Program-made: the position numbers and the translations under genes | Assembly (NCBI GenBank): GCA_008364785.1 | Contig: VTTJ01000002.1 | Span: forward strand, 62,001-126,000 | Reading direction: 5' to 3' | Length of the DNA: 64,000 nt | DNA from: Bacillus sp. BGMRC 2118 | GTDB lineage: Bacteria > Bacillota > Bacilli > Bacillales > SA4 | Part shown: piece after piece, positions 36,232 to 45,163 of the stretch | Layout: each line of letters starts with the position of its first letter | Position numbering within the stretch: the stretch's first letter is position 1 | Notes under the pieces: model-generated | The model's input: the letters and a program-made list of their open reading frames with translations, nothing else | Database searches by the model: none | Told to the model about the DNA's origin: nothing

Positions 36232-36259
36232 TTGATAATATGATATATTTATGTATAAA
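36232..36259 (+). promoter_or_regulatory. SigA-like promoter of hen1-pnkp
   Basis: TTGATA (36232-36237), 16-base spacer, TATAAA (36254-36259), about 35 bases before the hen1 start codon. Confidence 0.5.
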
Positions 36260-36293
36260 ACTGGAATGTTTTTAGATGAGAGAAGGTGTTTTA

Positions 36294-37646
36294 ATGCAGT
36301 TATCAATCAAAGCAACAGGAGAAAATGTTAACGTACTATCCTACCTGTTGGCAAAAAATCCTAATAATATATATGAAAGAAGTATAAATGGTCACTTAGT
36401 TAGAATGTTCTTTAGTAAGTTCTCTGAAGAAGAAGTGGATGTCACATTTTTTATTACACCAGATCCAATTGAGCTTTCTAGAAATAGTTCTGAGAAATAC
36501 GATATTACTTCCTATATTAATGACCGGGAATTTGTCGTAAGCAGTATCTTTTGTACATTTTTAAGAACAGCTCTTGGTACAGCGTTAAATGGAAAGCCAA
36601 AAGAAGAGTATAACTCCTGGGTAGATCATCCTTTTTCGTTGGAGTATAGTTTTGGGCCAGTTGCCTCTGGGTTGTCTGATCAAGCAATACTAGAACTATT
36701 TGAGCCGCTAGGGTATGGGGTTGAAATTACATACGGTGAAGCCGATTATCGTATGAATCTTAAATCAAAAAGTACAGCACGATTCATTACAATAAAGGGA
36801 ATGACAACACTCCAAAGGGGTCTTCAGCAGTTGTTTGTGTTGATTCCAGTTTTAGATAACTACAAGCATTATTATATAGATGAAAAAGAAGTAGAAAAGA
36901 TTGAACGGTATGGAGAGGGTTGGCTGGATCACCATCCACAAAGAGAGTATATCTTACGTCAAGCACTAAGATTTAAGGATGTTTATAGCTTGGTAGAAAA
37001 GAAAATAGAGAAAACTAATCACGATCATGAAGCAGAACGAAAAGTAAGATTGAATGATCTTCGATATGAAAAGATCATACAACATATTACTCTACTACCA
37101 TCAAGAGAGAGTATTGTGGATTTCGGTTCAGGAGAAGGGAAGCTTTCTGTCAAATTAGGTTATGTAAATGGTGTGAGAGAGGTTTTTGCTGTAGAGCCGT
37201 CAGAGTCGGCTTCGTTAAAAGCTCTTAGACGCTTTGAGAAGGAAAGGCTTGATGAAAAGTTCATAGTGCCTAAGCAAATGTTCGGTTCACTTTTTTACTA
37301 TGATGAACGATTAAGGAATAAAGATGTGATGATTTTATGTGAAGTTATTGAACATATTGATGAGTATCGTTTACCTAACATCATGAAAACCATTTTACAA
37401 GGTTATCGTCCGAAGGCATTAGTTATCACCACTCCAAATCAGGAGTACAACCAAGTGTATGATATGGGTGAAGGATACAGACATCCTGATCATCGATTTG
37501 AGTGGACGAGGGATCAATTTTCTTTATGGTGTAAAAAACAGAATGTAACAAATGAATATGAGATGACATTTGACGGTATAGGGGAGAAACATGAAATCTT
37601 TGGTTATCCTACCCAGCTATGTCTGTTTACAAGAAAGGAGAAGTGA
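36294..37646 (+). CDS. hen1: Bacterial Hen1, 3'-terminal RNA ribose 2'-O-methyltransferase
   Basis: A 450-residue protein that in other bacteria 2'-O-methylates the 3' end of a cleaved RNA before Pnkp rejoins it, protecting the junction. N-terminal Hen1-specific domain (1-240, the Pnkp-activating ligase-partner region) and C-terminal SAM methyltransferase: motif I VDFGSGEGKLS (near 274), metal-binding CEVIEHIDEY (near 348), and the Hen1 signature HPDHRFEWTRDQFSLWC. Start ATG 36294 with GAAGGTG upstream; the six-codon upstream extension is unsupported. Two bases separate its stop from pnkp, so it is an operon and complex partner. Confidence 0.93.
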   Translation: MQLSIKATGENVNVLSYLLAKNPNNIYERSINGHLVRMFFSKFSEEEVDVTFFITPDPIELSRNSSEKYDITSYINDREFVVSSIFCTFLRTALGTALNGKPKEEYNSWVDHPFSLEYSFGPVASGLSDQAILELFEPLGYGVEITYGEADYRMNLKSKSTARFITIKGMTTLQRGLQQLFVLIPVLDNYKHYYIDEKEVEKIERYGEGWLDHHPQREYILRQALRFKDVYSLVEKKIEKTNHDHEAERKVRLNDLRYEKIIQHITLLPSRESIVDFGSGEGKLSVKLGYVNGVREVFAVEPSESASLKALRRFEKERLDEKFIVPKQMFGSLFYYDERLRNKDVMILCEVIEHIDEYRLPNIMKTILQGYRPKALVITTPNQEYNQVYDMGEGYRHPDHRFEWTRDQFSLWCKKQNVTNEYEMTFDGIGEKHEIFGYPTQLCLFTRKEK

Positions 37647-37648
37647 AA

Positions 37649-40243
37649 ATGGATTTAGTTCTACCGTATGCCGGAATTGTTTTACTCGTAGGTCCTTCAA
37701 ATAGTGGCAAGTCCACTTTATTAAAACAATTACAGGATAAAGGACATATACTTTCTTCTGAAATAGTCAGCTCTGATGAGTGTAGAAGTTTAGTTAGTGA
37801 CGTAGATTTTATTGATTGGAAACATAGACCGACGGACGAAGCGGATAGTCTTTATGACCAATATCAGCGAATCTCTGCTGAAGCCTTTTCCTTCATGGAT
37901 ACACTCATTGAAACGAGATGCAGATTGAACAAGTTAACATTTATCGATGCTACACATTTGTATTCCGATGATCGGAAGCGATATATCACAATGGCTAAGA
38001 GTAATCATGTACCTATTGTAACGATTGTATTGGATATCGACCAAACTATGTTACTTGAGAGAGATCAGAATCGTGAAAATCCTAGAGGAACGAAAAGAAT
38101 TAAACAACAGTATCAAGTGTTCAAACGAGAAAAACGCTTCATCAAGAAGGAAGGCTTCCGCTCTGTTTATTTTATATCCGATACAAATGAAGTTGATGTA
38201 ATCAGGCGTCATACCAACCCAGTTGAGTTGGAAGTTGGGAATGGAATCGATATTATAGGGGATATTCATGGCTGTTTTGATGAAATGCTACACATCCTTG
38301 AAAAGTTAGGGTACGAAAAAAATGATGAACAATTTTACATTCATCCAGATGGTAGGAAGTTTCTATCACTTGGAGATGTGATGAGTCGGGGGCCAAAGTC
38401 AGTAGAGACCATCAACTTTTTCCTGCGTCATGTGAAAGCAGGGCTAGCGTTTATGATTGACAGTAACCATGGATGGAAAATTGCTCGTTGGCTGGATGGC
38501 AGGAACGTTACCCTAAATCATGGTGATGAGAAGGTGGAAGAAGAACTCATCCAATATGAAGCACAGCATGGTAAAGAGAATACAAATTTACTAAAACAGG
38601 AGCTGAAAACATTTCTTCTTCAAGCACCATCACATTATGTGTTAACGAAGAATGGTGTCCCAACTGTGGTATGTACGCATGCGGGAATCAAGGATGAGTT
38701 TATTGGAAAGCAATCTTATGATATCAGTGATTTCTGCCGTTATGGAGAGCATGATGGCCAAGATGAAGCAGGTAAACCTATCCGACAAGATTGGAGTGTC
38801 CACCATAAATCAAGTATGCTTGTTGTTTGGGGGCATGATCCAAAGCTAAAACCAGTGATAATTAACAATACGATTAATATTGACCAAGGTGTTGTGTTTG
38901 GTGGTGAGTTGACTGCTTTCAGGTACCCAGAGAAGGAGTTCGTCTCAACTCAGGCTAACAGAGATTACTCGAATGGAATACATAATCCATTACTGGAAGT
39001 AAAAAAGAAACGATTAGATCCGCCGAATATTGCTAGATTTATGAATGGCTATTCGGTCTTAACAGATGTACAGGGTGAGATCTATATACCAAAAGAATAT
39101 GCGATTCCGTCGATTGATAGTGTGTCTCACTTTACAGTCCCAGTAGAAGAGTTGGTGTATATTCCACCAACCATGAGTCCTACTCCTACACCTTCTTCGT
39201 TAGACGGTTATCTGGAGCATCCAAGAGAAGTCATTGATTACTATCGAAGCATGGGTGTGCAGCGGATGGTAGCTGAAAAAAAGCACATGGGTAGTAGAGG
39301 GATTTTGTTTTTGTTTAAGGATAAAGAAGCAGGACTCCAATACGTTGGTCGAGAAACACTTGGTGTCATTTATACAAGAAATGGTAGAAGATTCTTCAAT
39401 GATGATACCGAGCAACTCATTCTTTCAAGAATCAACAAAGCCCTAACGATGAATGGCTATTTTACAAAATATAAAACAGACTACCTCCTATTGGATGCGG
39501 AGATTATGCCATGGAATTTAAAGGCAAAAGAACTCATTAGCAGTCAATATGCACATGTAGCTGAACAAGCTATTTTGGATCGAAGTTTACTAAAAGCGAA
39601 AATTGAAGGTGCCGTTTCGCAACATGAAGAGTTAGAAGCATGGCTTAAGGAATATGATAAAAAGCTAACAAATGCAGAAGTGTTCAAAGAAGTCTTCCAA
39701 AAATATTGCTGGGAAATCAATGAAATTGATCAAATACAAATTGCTCCATTCCACGTACTAGCCTATAGTAACAAGACGTTTTTTGATCAGCCACATACGT
39801 GGCATATGGAGAAGAACAAGGAGCTTGCACAGATGGAGAATCTCTTTGTTGAAACAGAATACATGGTAATAGAGGATGGAGAGAGTGAGGAAAAGGTCAT
39901 TGCCTGGTGGGAAGCCATTACACATGATGGTCACGAAGGAATTGTCATAAAGCCAGAGTCGTTTATTTCTCATTCGAAAGGCAAGCTAGTACAACCGGCA
40001 ATAAAAGTAAGAGGAAGAAAATACCTCAATATTATTTATGGCATGGACTACTTGCAACCAGAGAATTTAAAGCGTTTAAAGAAACGGAACACCGGGAAGA
40101 AACAGAAGCTCGCCTTAAAGGAATTTGCATTAGGAGTAGAGGGGATTCAAAGGCTTGTAAACGGCGAATCAATTGAAAGAGTTCATGAATGTGTACTTGG
40201 AACACTTGCGATGGAGTCAGACCCAGTAGACCCAAGATTATAG
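37649..40243 (+). CDS. pnkp: Polynucleotide kinase-phosphatase Pnkp (RNA repair)
   Basis: An 864-residue three-domain enzyme: 5' kinase with P-loop GPSNSGKS (15-22); 2',3'-phosphatase of the metallophosphoesterase type (DIIGDIHGCFDEM near 200, GDVMSRGPKS near 241, DSNHGWK near 270, CTHAGI near 343, WGHDP near 393, INIDQGVVFGGELTAFRYPE); and an adenylyltransferase (ligase) domain with nucleophile lysine in EKKHMGSRG (near 543), EGIVIKP (motif IV) and KVRGRKYL (motif V). Together with Hen1 it heals and seals broken tRNA/RNA ends. Compared with the GDLVDRGP and GNHD versions I know, the phosphatase loop has Ser and Gly changes. Start after AAAGGAG. Confidence 0.95.
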   Translation: MDLVLPYAGIVLLVGPSNSGKSTLLKQLQDKGHILSSEIVSSDECRSLVSDVDFIDWKHRPTDEADSLYDQYQRISAEAFSFMDTLIETRCRLNKLTFIDATHLYSDDRKRYITMAKSNHVPIVTIVLDIDQTMLLERDQNRENPRGTKRIKQQYQVFKREKRFIKKEGFRSVYFISDTNEVDVIRRHTNPVELEVGNGIDIIGDIHGCFDEMLHILEKLGYEKNDEQFYIHPDGRKFLSLGDVMSRGPKSVETINFFLRHVKAGLAFMIDSNHGWKIARWLDGRNVTLNHGDEKVEEELIQYEAQHGKENTNLLKQELKTFLLQAPSHYVLTKNGVPTVVCTHAGIKDEFIGKQSYDISDFCRYGEHDGQDEAGKPIRQDWSVHHKSSMLVVWGHDPKLKPVIINNTINIDQGVVFGGELTAFRYPEKEFVSTQANRDYSNGIHNPLLEVKKKRLDPPNIARFMNGYSVLTDVQGEIYIPKEYAIPSIDSVSHFTVPVEELVYIPPTMSPTPTPSSLDGYLEHPREVIDYYRSMGVQRMVAEKKHMGSRGILFLFKDKEAGLQYVGRETLGVIYTRNGRRFFNDDTEQLILSRINKALTMNGYFTKYKTDYLLLDAEIMPWNLKAKELISSQYAHVAEQAILDRSLLKAKIEGAVSQHEELEAWLKEYDKKLTNAEVFKEVFQKYCWEINEIDQIQIAPFHVLAYSNKTFFDQPHTWHMEKNKELAQMENLFVETEYMVIEDGESEEKVIAWWEAITHDGHEGIVIKPESFISHSKGKLVQPAIKVRGRKYLNIIYGMDYLQPENLKRLKKRNTGKKQKLALKEFALGVEGIQRLVNGESIERVHECVLGTLAMESDPVDPRL

Positions 40244-40263
40244 TAAGAGAAGAAGTATTAAAT

Positions 40264-40300
40264 GAGCTGAGGATGATAGAAACCCTCAGCTCTTACTTTA
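40264..40300 (+). terminator. pnkp terminator
   Basis: GAGCTGAGG pairs perfectly with CCTCAGCTC over an 11-base loop; T run interrupted. Confidence 0.65.
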
Positions 40301-40379
40301 TGTTTTATTTAATCAGAATAAGTTCAATGAAACACTACTAGAGTAGTAATCTCTATGAATTGGTTTTAACAGGATGAAG

Positions 40380-41537
40380 CTATTTATTTCGAATGGGTTG
40401 TAATGCTTTATTCAAAGTAAGTATATTCTTTTGGTTTATTTCAGGTTTTCGTGGTATAGGTGTAATTAAGTCGTTAGGATCATACCAAGAACTCGGCAGG
40501 GGAAGTGAACTTTTTAACTGCCATGATTGAATCCATTGGTCTGGAATTGGTTCTTCATAAATTGAAGTTACCTCGTTCATTTCTAACCACACCATTGACC
40601 AGGCGCGTGGAACCACTCTCCAAATATCATAGCCACCACCACCTAGTGCAATCCATTTCCCACCACAATATTGATGTGCAATTTTATGAGCAAGCTTCGG
40701 AATAGATTCATAGATTTTCATTGAACATGATAAATGTGTCAGTGGATCAAGATGATGAGCATCTGCTCCATTTTGTGTAATAATAATATCAGGTTTGAAG
40801 AACTCTGATATTTCTTGTAACGCTGCTTCATATGCCTCTAAAAAAGATTCATCCTCGGTAAATGCATCTAATGGAATATTAAAGGAGTAGCCATAGCCGT
40901 CTCCATATCCTCTTTCATACACATTACCAGTACCGGGGAAGAGGTATCTACCGGTTTCATGAATGGATAGTGTACAGACGTTAGGATCATCATAAAAGGC
41001 GAATTGTACCCCATCTCCATGATGAGCATCTGTATCTACATACAATACTCGAAGATTGTATTTCTTTTGAATATATTTAATGGCTACAGCGATGTCGTTA
41101 TATACACAAAATCCAGATGCCTTCCCTCTAAACCCATGATGAAGGCCACCGCCTAAATGAAGGGAGTGGAGTGCCTGTCCTGACATAACAGCATCAACTG
41201 CAGATAGTGTTCCTCCTACAATTCTCGCACTCGCTTCATGCATATTTGGAAAAATGGGGGTATCTTCTGTGCCGATACCGTAATTGGCCGCCTTTTCTTC
41301 CGTTAATAATCCCAATCCGGCATCTTTAACTGCCTGTATGTACTCCGCATCATGAAAAAGTGCAATTTCTTCATCAGTGGCAATTCGTGGTGCAATAATT
41401 GCATCGTCATGAAGCTGATTTACTGATGTAAGTAAATCCTTTGACAATGTGACTCTGATTTGATTGAACGGATGGCTATTTGAAAAGTTGTACTGCTCGA
41501 TATCACTAGAATATACAAATACTGAAGAATCACTCAT
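40380..41537 (-). CDS. acuC: Acetoin utilisation protein AcuC (class I histone-deacetylase fold)
   Basis: A 385-residue zinc deacetylase. HDAC motifs are visible: HLGGGLHHGFRGKASGFCVYND, DTDAHHGDGVQFAF with the catalytic His pair and Asp, and QNGADAHHLDPLTHL; the late conserved GGGGYD is present. In B. subtilis AcuC removes the inhibitory acetyl group from acetyl-CoA synthetase AcsA. It is the last gene of acuA-acuB-acuC and overlaps acuB by eight bases. Confidence 0.95.
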   Translation of the reverse strand: MSDSSVFVYSSDIEQYNFSNSHPFNQIRVTLSKDLLTSVNQLHDDAIIAPRIATDEEIALFHDAEYIQAVKDAGLGLLTEEKAANYGIGTEDTPIFPNMHEASARIVGGTLSAVDAVMSGQALHSLHLGGGLHHGFRGKASGFCVYNDIAVAIKYIQKKYNLRVLYVDTDAHHGDGVQFAFYDDPNVCTLSIHETGRYLFPGTGNVYERGYGDGYGYSFNIPLDAFTEDESFLEAYEAALQEISEFFKPDIIITQNGADAHHLDPLTHLSCSMKIYESIPKLAHKIAHQYCGGKWIALGGGGYDIWRVVPRAWSMVWLEMNEVTSIYEEPIPDQWIQSWQLKSSLPLPSSWYDPNDLITPIPRKPEINQKNILTLNKALQPIRNK

Positions 41538-42159
41538 GTGTCACACCAGGGATTCTTGGCCATTGTACGTCATATTGATTAGCCTTAAGATCTTGAATCA
41601 AAACAAGAGGATTCATTGTCTGAACTCGAAATACAAGTGTCTTGTGCAGTTCATCAGTAGATGGATAAACAAGGACGCTTAATATATTTACCTTACGTTG
41701 TTTCATAATAGCAGCAACTTCTGATAGCATACCTGCTTTATTTGGTACACGTATTTCAAGCTGTGAACCAGGTTGATTTGCACCTGTAAGCTGTACAAGT
41801 GTATGCAACATGTCTGTCTCTGTAATAATCCCAATGAGCTTTCCATCACTGACAATTGGAAGACAGCCGATTTTATGTTCATAGAAGATTGCGGAGACCT
41901 CTTCTACAAAGTCTAAAGGGTGACCCGTAATGACATTTTTATTCATTACTTCTCCCACTAAGCTTCGATTCTCATCACCGTCAGCTAAAATGCTCTTGTA
42001 TATATCTGATCTTGTAATAAGACCTACGACAGCTCTATCTTCATCTACTACTGGTAAATGTCGTATCCGATTTTCAAACATTAGTAATTTTGCTTTTGCG
42101 ATTGTATCTGTTATAGAAAGTGTTATGACATCCTTTTTCATTATTTCTTGAACAATCAT
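41530..42159 (-). CDS. acuB: AcuB, CBS-pair and ACT domain regulator
   Basis: A 209-residue protein: two CBS domains (residues 1-60, MIVQEIMKKDVITLSITD and RHLPVVDEDRAVVGLITRSDIY; residues about 75-135, KIGCLPIVSDGKLIGIITETDML) followed by an ACT domain (138-205, LEIRVPNKAGMLSEVAAIMKQ). Likely binds an adenylate ligand and tunes the AcuA/AcuC system; the exact role is unsettled. The start is fixed by GAAGGAGGATCACA; the longer frame is not used. Confidence 0.93.
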   Translation of the reverse strand: MIVQEIMKKDVITLSITDTIAKAKLLMFENRIRHLPVVDEDRAVVGLITRSDIYKSILADGDENRSLVGEVMNKNVITGHPLDFVEEVSAIFYEHKIGCLPIVSDGKLIGIITETDMLHTLVQLTGANQPGSQLEIRVPNKAGMLSEVAAIMKQRKVNILSVLVYPSTDELHKTLVFRVQTMNPLVLIQDLKANQYDVQWPRIPGVTHE

Positions 42160-42190
42160 TGTGATCCTCCTTCCAACAAAAGATGAGTGA

Positions 42191-42823
42191 TTAATACATA
42201 AATCGATGACGGAACCGAAGTGCATCAAATTGTTGTACGGATTCTGGTTTCACACGCTTCCCTATGCGGACCATTAGACAGTTAGCGGGATGTGAACTAA
42301 TCTCTGGATCATCTGTAGCAAACCATTCCAGTCCACCTGCATTCATCATCTTTTCCATTACTTTTCGGTATTCCCATACGTTTAAACCTGTTCCTTTAAG
42401 ATCCCAATGCCAATAGTATTCGGTTGTAATGACAATATAGTCTTCCATTGCATCATCCATCATAGAAACTTTTAAGAGATTTTTACCTACAGCCATACCT
42501 CTATATTTCGGAATGACTTCAATTGCTCCGAGCTCAATCAAGTCTTTCATGTTTCCTTCAGACCATCTTTCGAGCGGGTCCGGATATAAATACGTTACAT
42601 ACCCAACAATCGTATGACGATCTCTAGCAATTATAATTCTGCCTTCTGGTAATTTCGCTATTTCAACAAGCGCTTTATGCTGCTGCTCAGGAGTTCGAAA
42701 GGCTATTAAGTCTTTATGATACTCATATGTAGCAATCTTTTCAGAGGGAATAGGTCCTTCAATGATTAAGCTACCATGACTTGTTTTTAATTCCATTGCG
42801 TTGTATGTCTTTTTATGAAGCAT
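42191..42823 (-). CDS. acuA: AcuA, GNAT protein acetyltransferase for AcsA
   Basis: A 210-residue GNAT that acetylates the active-site lysine of acetyl-CoA synthetase and switches it off. The acetyl-CoA-binding segment is VIPKYRGMAVGKNLLKVSMMDD (R/QxxGxG type); IIARDRHTIVGYVTYLYPDP is the beta4 region. First gene of acuABC, divergent from acsA. RBS GGCGGTGA. A cre site overlaps its predicted -35 region. Confidence 0.94.
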   Translation of the reverse strand: MLHKKTYNAMELKTSHGSLIIEGPIPSEKIATYEYHKDLIAFRTPEQQHKALVEIAKLPEGRIIIARDRHTIVGYVTYLYPDPLERWSEGNMKDLIELGAIEVIPKYRGMAVGKNLLKVSMMDDAMEDYIVITTEYYWHWDLKGTGLNVWEYRKVMEKMMNAGGLEWFATDDPEISSHPANCLMVRIGKRVKPESVQQFDALRFRHRFMY

Positions 42824-42856
42824 TACATCACCGCCATTTGTATGTAGTCACTTACT

Positions 42857-42890
42857 ATTATACATGAAATGTTACTTTAAAGCGCTTTCA
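42857..42890 (-). promoter_or_regulatory. acuA promoter with overlapping cre site
   Basis: On the minus strand, TGAAAGCGCTTTAA (42877-42890) fits the cre consensus TGNAANCGNTNNCA at all but the penultimate base, and a TATAAT -10 lies at 42857-42862. The -35 position falls at about 42880-42885, inside the cre, so CcpA binding should block transcription of acuABC. Confidence 0.7.
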
Positions 42891-42968
42891 TTTATAAAAA
42901 GAAAGAAACCCATTGCTAATGTTGTTTGTGATATCTAGGGGAATATGAGTGATTTCTGAGAGGAATAA

Positions 42969-43056
42969 GGAACTACTAGGTAGGAACTTCTAGGGTAATA
43001 AAGGAACTTCTAAGAGAATAAAGGAACTTCTAAGAGAATAAAGGAACTTCTGCTAA
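42969..43056. repeat. 20-bp tandem repeat (GGAACTTCTAAGAGAATAAA unit)
   Basis: Units begin at 42969 (degenerate, 14 bp), 42983, 43003, 43023 and 43043 (partial). The two central units are identical. Confidence 0.9.
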
Positions 43057-43066
43057 AGTCGCTCAC

Positions 43067-43362
43067 GTCCTGTGAGCAACGCAGAAGTCAGCACCTCGTG
43101 TGCAAGCCCGTCCTGTGAGCAACGCAGAAGTCAGCACCTCGTGTGCAAGCCCGTCCTGTGAGCAACGCAGAAGTCAGCACCTCGTGTGCAAGCCCGTCCT
43201 GTGAGCAACGCAGAAGTCAGCACCTCGTGTGCAAGCCCGTCCTGTGAGCAATGCAGATGGCAGCACCTTGTGTGCAAGCCCGTCCTGTGAGCAACTAGAA
43301 GTCAGCCCCTCGTGTGCAAGCCCGTTCTGTAAGTAGCATAGAAGTCAGCATGTCTGCATAAA
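43067..43362. repeat. 43-bp tandem repeat, seven copies
   Basis: Units begin with GTCCTGTGAGCAACGCAG at 43067, 43110, 43153, 43196, 43239, 43282 (42 bp) and 43324 (decayed). The first four are identical; divergence rises toward acsA. Each unit contains GCACCTCGTGTGC, able to form a small hairpin, and GTGAGC pairs with GCTCAC at the left edge. 43 is not a multiple of three and no reading frame continues through the array. Confidence 0.95.
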
Positions 43363-43373
43363 TTTTTTAAAAA

Positions 43374-43402
43374 TTGAGAAAAACAGTTTCATATACTATA
43401 AT
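43374..43402 (+). promoter_or_regulatory. acsA promoter (SigA type)
   Basis: TTGAGA (43374-43379), 17-base spacer, TATAAT (43397-43402), about 38 bases before the acsA start. Confidence 0.8.
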
Positions 43403-43439
43403 AGAATTGTGGATTTACTTACATAAAGGGGGAGAAAAC

Positions 43440-45158
43440 ATGAAGTTGGAAGCGCTTCCTGCAATAAAGGGTGATTATAACCTTAAGGATTATGAAGAAA
43501 CCTGTAAGCAGTTTGACTGGAAGGAAGTTGAAGAAACTTTTACATGGCACACGACAGGTAGAGTGAATATGGCATATGAGGCCATTGACAGACATGTATT
43601 GACTGCGAGAAAAAATAAAGTTGCTCTCTATTACAAAGACTCCTTCCGTGATGAAAAGTATACCTTTAAAGAGATGATGGAGTGGTCAAATAGGGCAGGA
43701 AATGTTCTAAAGCAGGCTGCTGATGTAGAAAAAGGTGACCGCGTGTTTATCTTCATGCCACGTTCACCCGAGCTATATTTTACAGTATTAGGTGCAATTA
43801 AGTTAGGTGCAATTGTAGGACCTTTATTTGAAGCCTTTATGGAAGGTGCAGTCCGTGATAGATTGCAAGACAGCGAGGCGAAGGTTCTTGTCACAACACC
43901 ACAATTATTAGAAAGAGTTCCACTAGAGGATCTTCCTGCACTAAAGCATGTTATTTTAGTTGGAGACAATATAGAAGAAAATGATATTTTTATAGACTTT
44001 CATGCAAGAATGAAAACAGCCAGTAGAAACTTATCAATTGAATGGGTATCAAGAGAGGATGGGTTAATTCTTCACTATACATCTGGTTCTACTGGAAAGC
44101 CAAAGGGCGTCCTGCATGTTCATAATGCAATGATTCAGCATTATCAAACAGCCAAATGGGTTCTTGATATTAAGGAAGAGGATATATACTGGTGTACGGC
44201 AGACCCTGGTTGGGTCACAGGTACTTCGTATGGTATTTTTGGTCCATGGCTTACAGGTGCATCCAACGTGATTGTTGGTGGACGTTTTAGCCCTGAGGCT
44301 TGGTATGAGACCATTGAAAACTATGGTGTGACGGTTTGGTATAGTGCACCTACAGCGTTCCGTATGTTAATGGGTGCAGGGGATGAAATTGTAAAAAAGT
44401 ATGATCTTCGTTCCTTACGTCATGTTATCAGTGTTGGTGAACCACTAAATCCTGAAGTAGTAAGATGGGGAGTAAAAGTATTCAACCAAAGAATTCATGA
44501 CTCTTGGTGGATGACAGAAACAGGTGCTATGTTAATTTGTAACTATCCTTCAATGGAAATTAAGCCTGGATCAATGGGGAAACCAATACCAGGTGTGAAG
44601 GCAGCTATTGTTGATGATCAAGGTAACGAGTTACCACCAAACCGTATGGGGAACTTGGCGATTAAAAAGGGTTGGCCTTCAATGATGCATACAATCTGGA
44701 ATAATAAAGAAAAATATGAATCGTATTTCATGCCAGGAGAGTGGTATGTTTCAGGAGATTCAGCTTATATGGATGAAGATGGTTACTTCTGGTTCCAAGG
44801 GCGTGTAGACGATGTCATTATGACATCTGGTGAAAGAGTTGGACCATTTGAGGTAGAAAGTAAATTAGTTGAGCATCCGGCAATTGCAGAAGCAGGTGTG
44901 ATCGGTAAGCCTGATCCAGTCCGCGGTGAAATCATTAAGGCATTTATTGCCCTTCGCCATGGCTACGAAGCTTCAGATGAATTAAAAGAGGAGATTCGCA
45001 CATTTGTGAAGAAAGGGTTAGCAGCACATGCTGCTCCTCGAGAAATCGAATTCAAAGAAAAACTTCCAAAAACACGAAGTGGGAAGATCATGAGACGTGT
45101 ATTAAAAGCGTGGGAATTAAATTTACCTACTGGTGATTTATCAACGATGGAAGATTAA
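43440..45158 (+). CDS. acsA: Acetyl-CoA synthetase
   Basis: AMP-forming acetate:CoA ligase (572 residues), activating acetate via acetyl-AMP. ANL-superfamily motifs: P-loop LHYTSGSTGKPKGVLH (A3), WWMTETGAM (A5 region), WYVSGDSAYMDEDGYFWFQGRVDD (A7/A8), and C-terminal KTRSGKIMRRVL whose Lys is the catalytic residue and the AcuA acetylation target. RBS AAGGGGGAG and ATG 43440; a frame extending 22 codons upstream overlaps the promoter and is rejected. Divergent from acuABC, which controls its activity. Confidence 0.96.
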   Translation: MKLEALPAIKGDYNLKDYEETCKQFDWKEVEETFTWHTTGRVNMAYEAIDRHVLTARKNKVALYYKDSFRDEKYTFKEMMEWSNRAGNVLKQAADVEKGDRVFIFMPRSPELYFTVLGAIKLGAIVGPLFEAFMEGAVRDRLQDSEAKVLVTTPQLLERVPLEDLPALKHVILVGDNIEENDIFIDFHARMKTASRNLSIEWVSREDGLILHYTSGSTGKPKGVLHVHNAMIQHYQTAKWVLDIKEEDIYWCTADPGWVTGTSYGIFGPWLTGASNVIVGGRFSPEAWYETIENYGVTVWYSAPTAFRMLMGAGDEIVKKYDLRSLRHVISVGEPLNPEVVRWGVKVFNQRIHDSWWMTETGAMLICNYPSMEIKPGSMGKPIPGVKAAIVDDQGNELPPNRMGNLAIKKGWPSMMHTIWNNKEKYESYFMPGEWYVSGDSAYMDEDGYFWFQGRVDDVIMTSGERVGPFEVESKLVEHPAIAEAGVIGKPDPVRGEIIKAFIALRHGYEASDELKEEIRTFVKKGLAAHAAPREIEFKEKLPKTRSGKIMRRVLKAWELNLPTGDLSTMED

Positions 45159-45163
45159 TAGTA

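Larger units (their letters stand above)
42824..43439. other. acuA-acsA divergent intergenic region
   Basis: No gene in 616 bp. From left to right it contains the acuA promoter with cre site, about 70 bp of plain sequence, a 20-bp tandem repeat, a seven-copy 43-bp tandem repeat, and the acsA promoter whose -35 starts only a dozen bases after the array. The GC content of the 43-bp array is much higher than its surroundings. Confidence 0.8.

Noticed and set aside
43067-43362. CRISPR-like array
   Set aside because: The 43-bp units are directly adjacent with no variable spacers and there are no cas genes; it is a tandem repeat.
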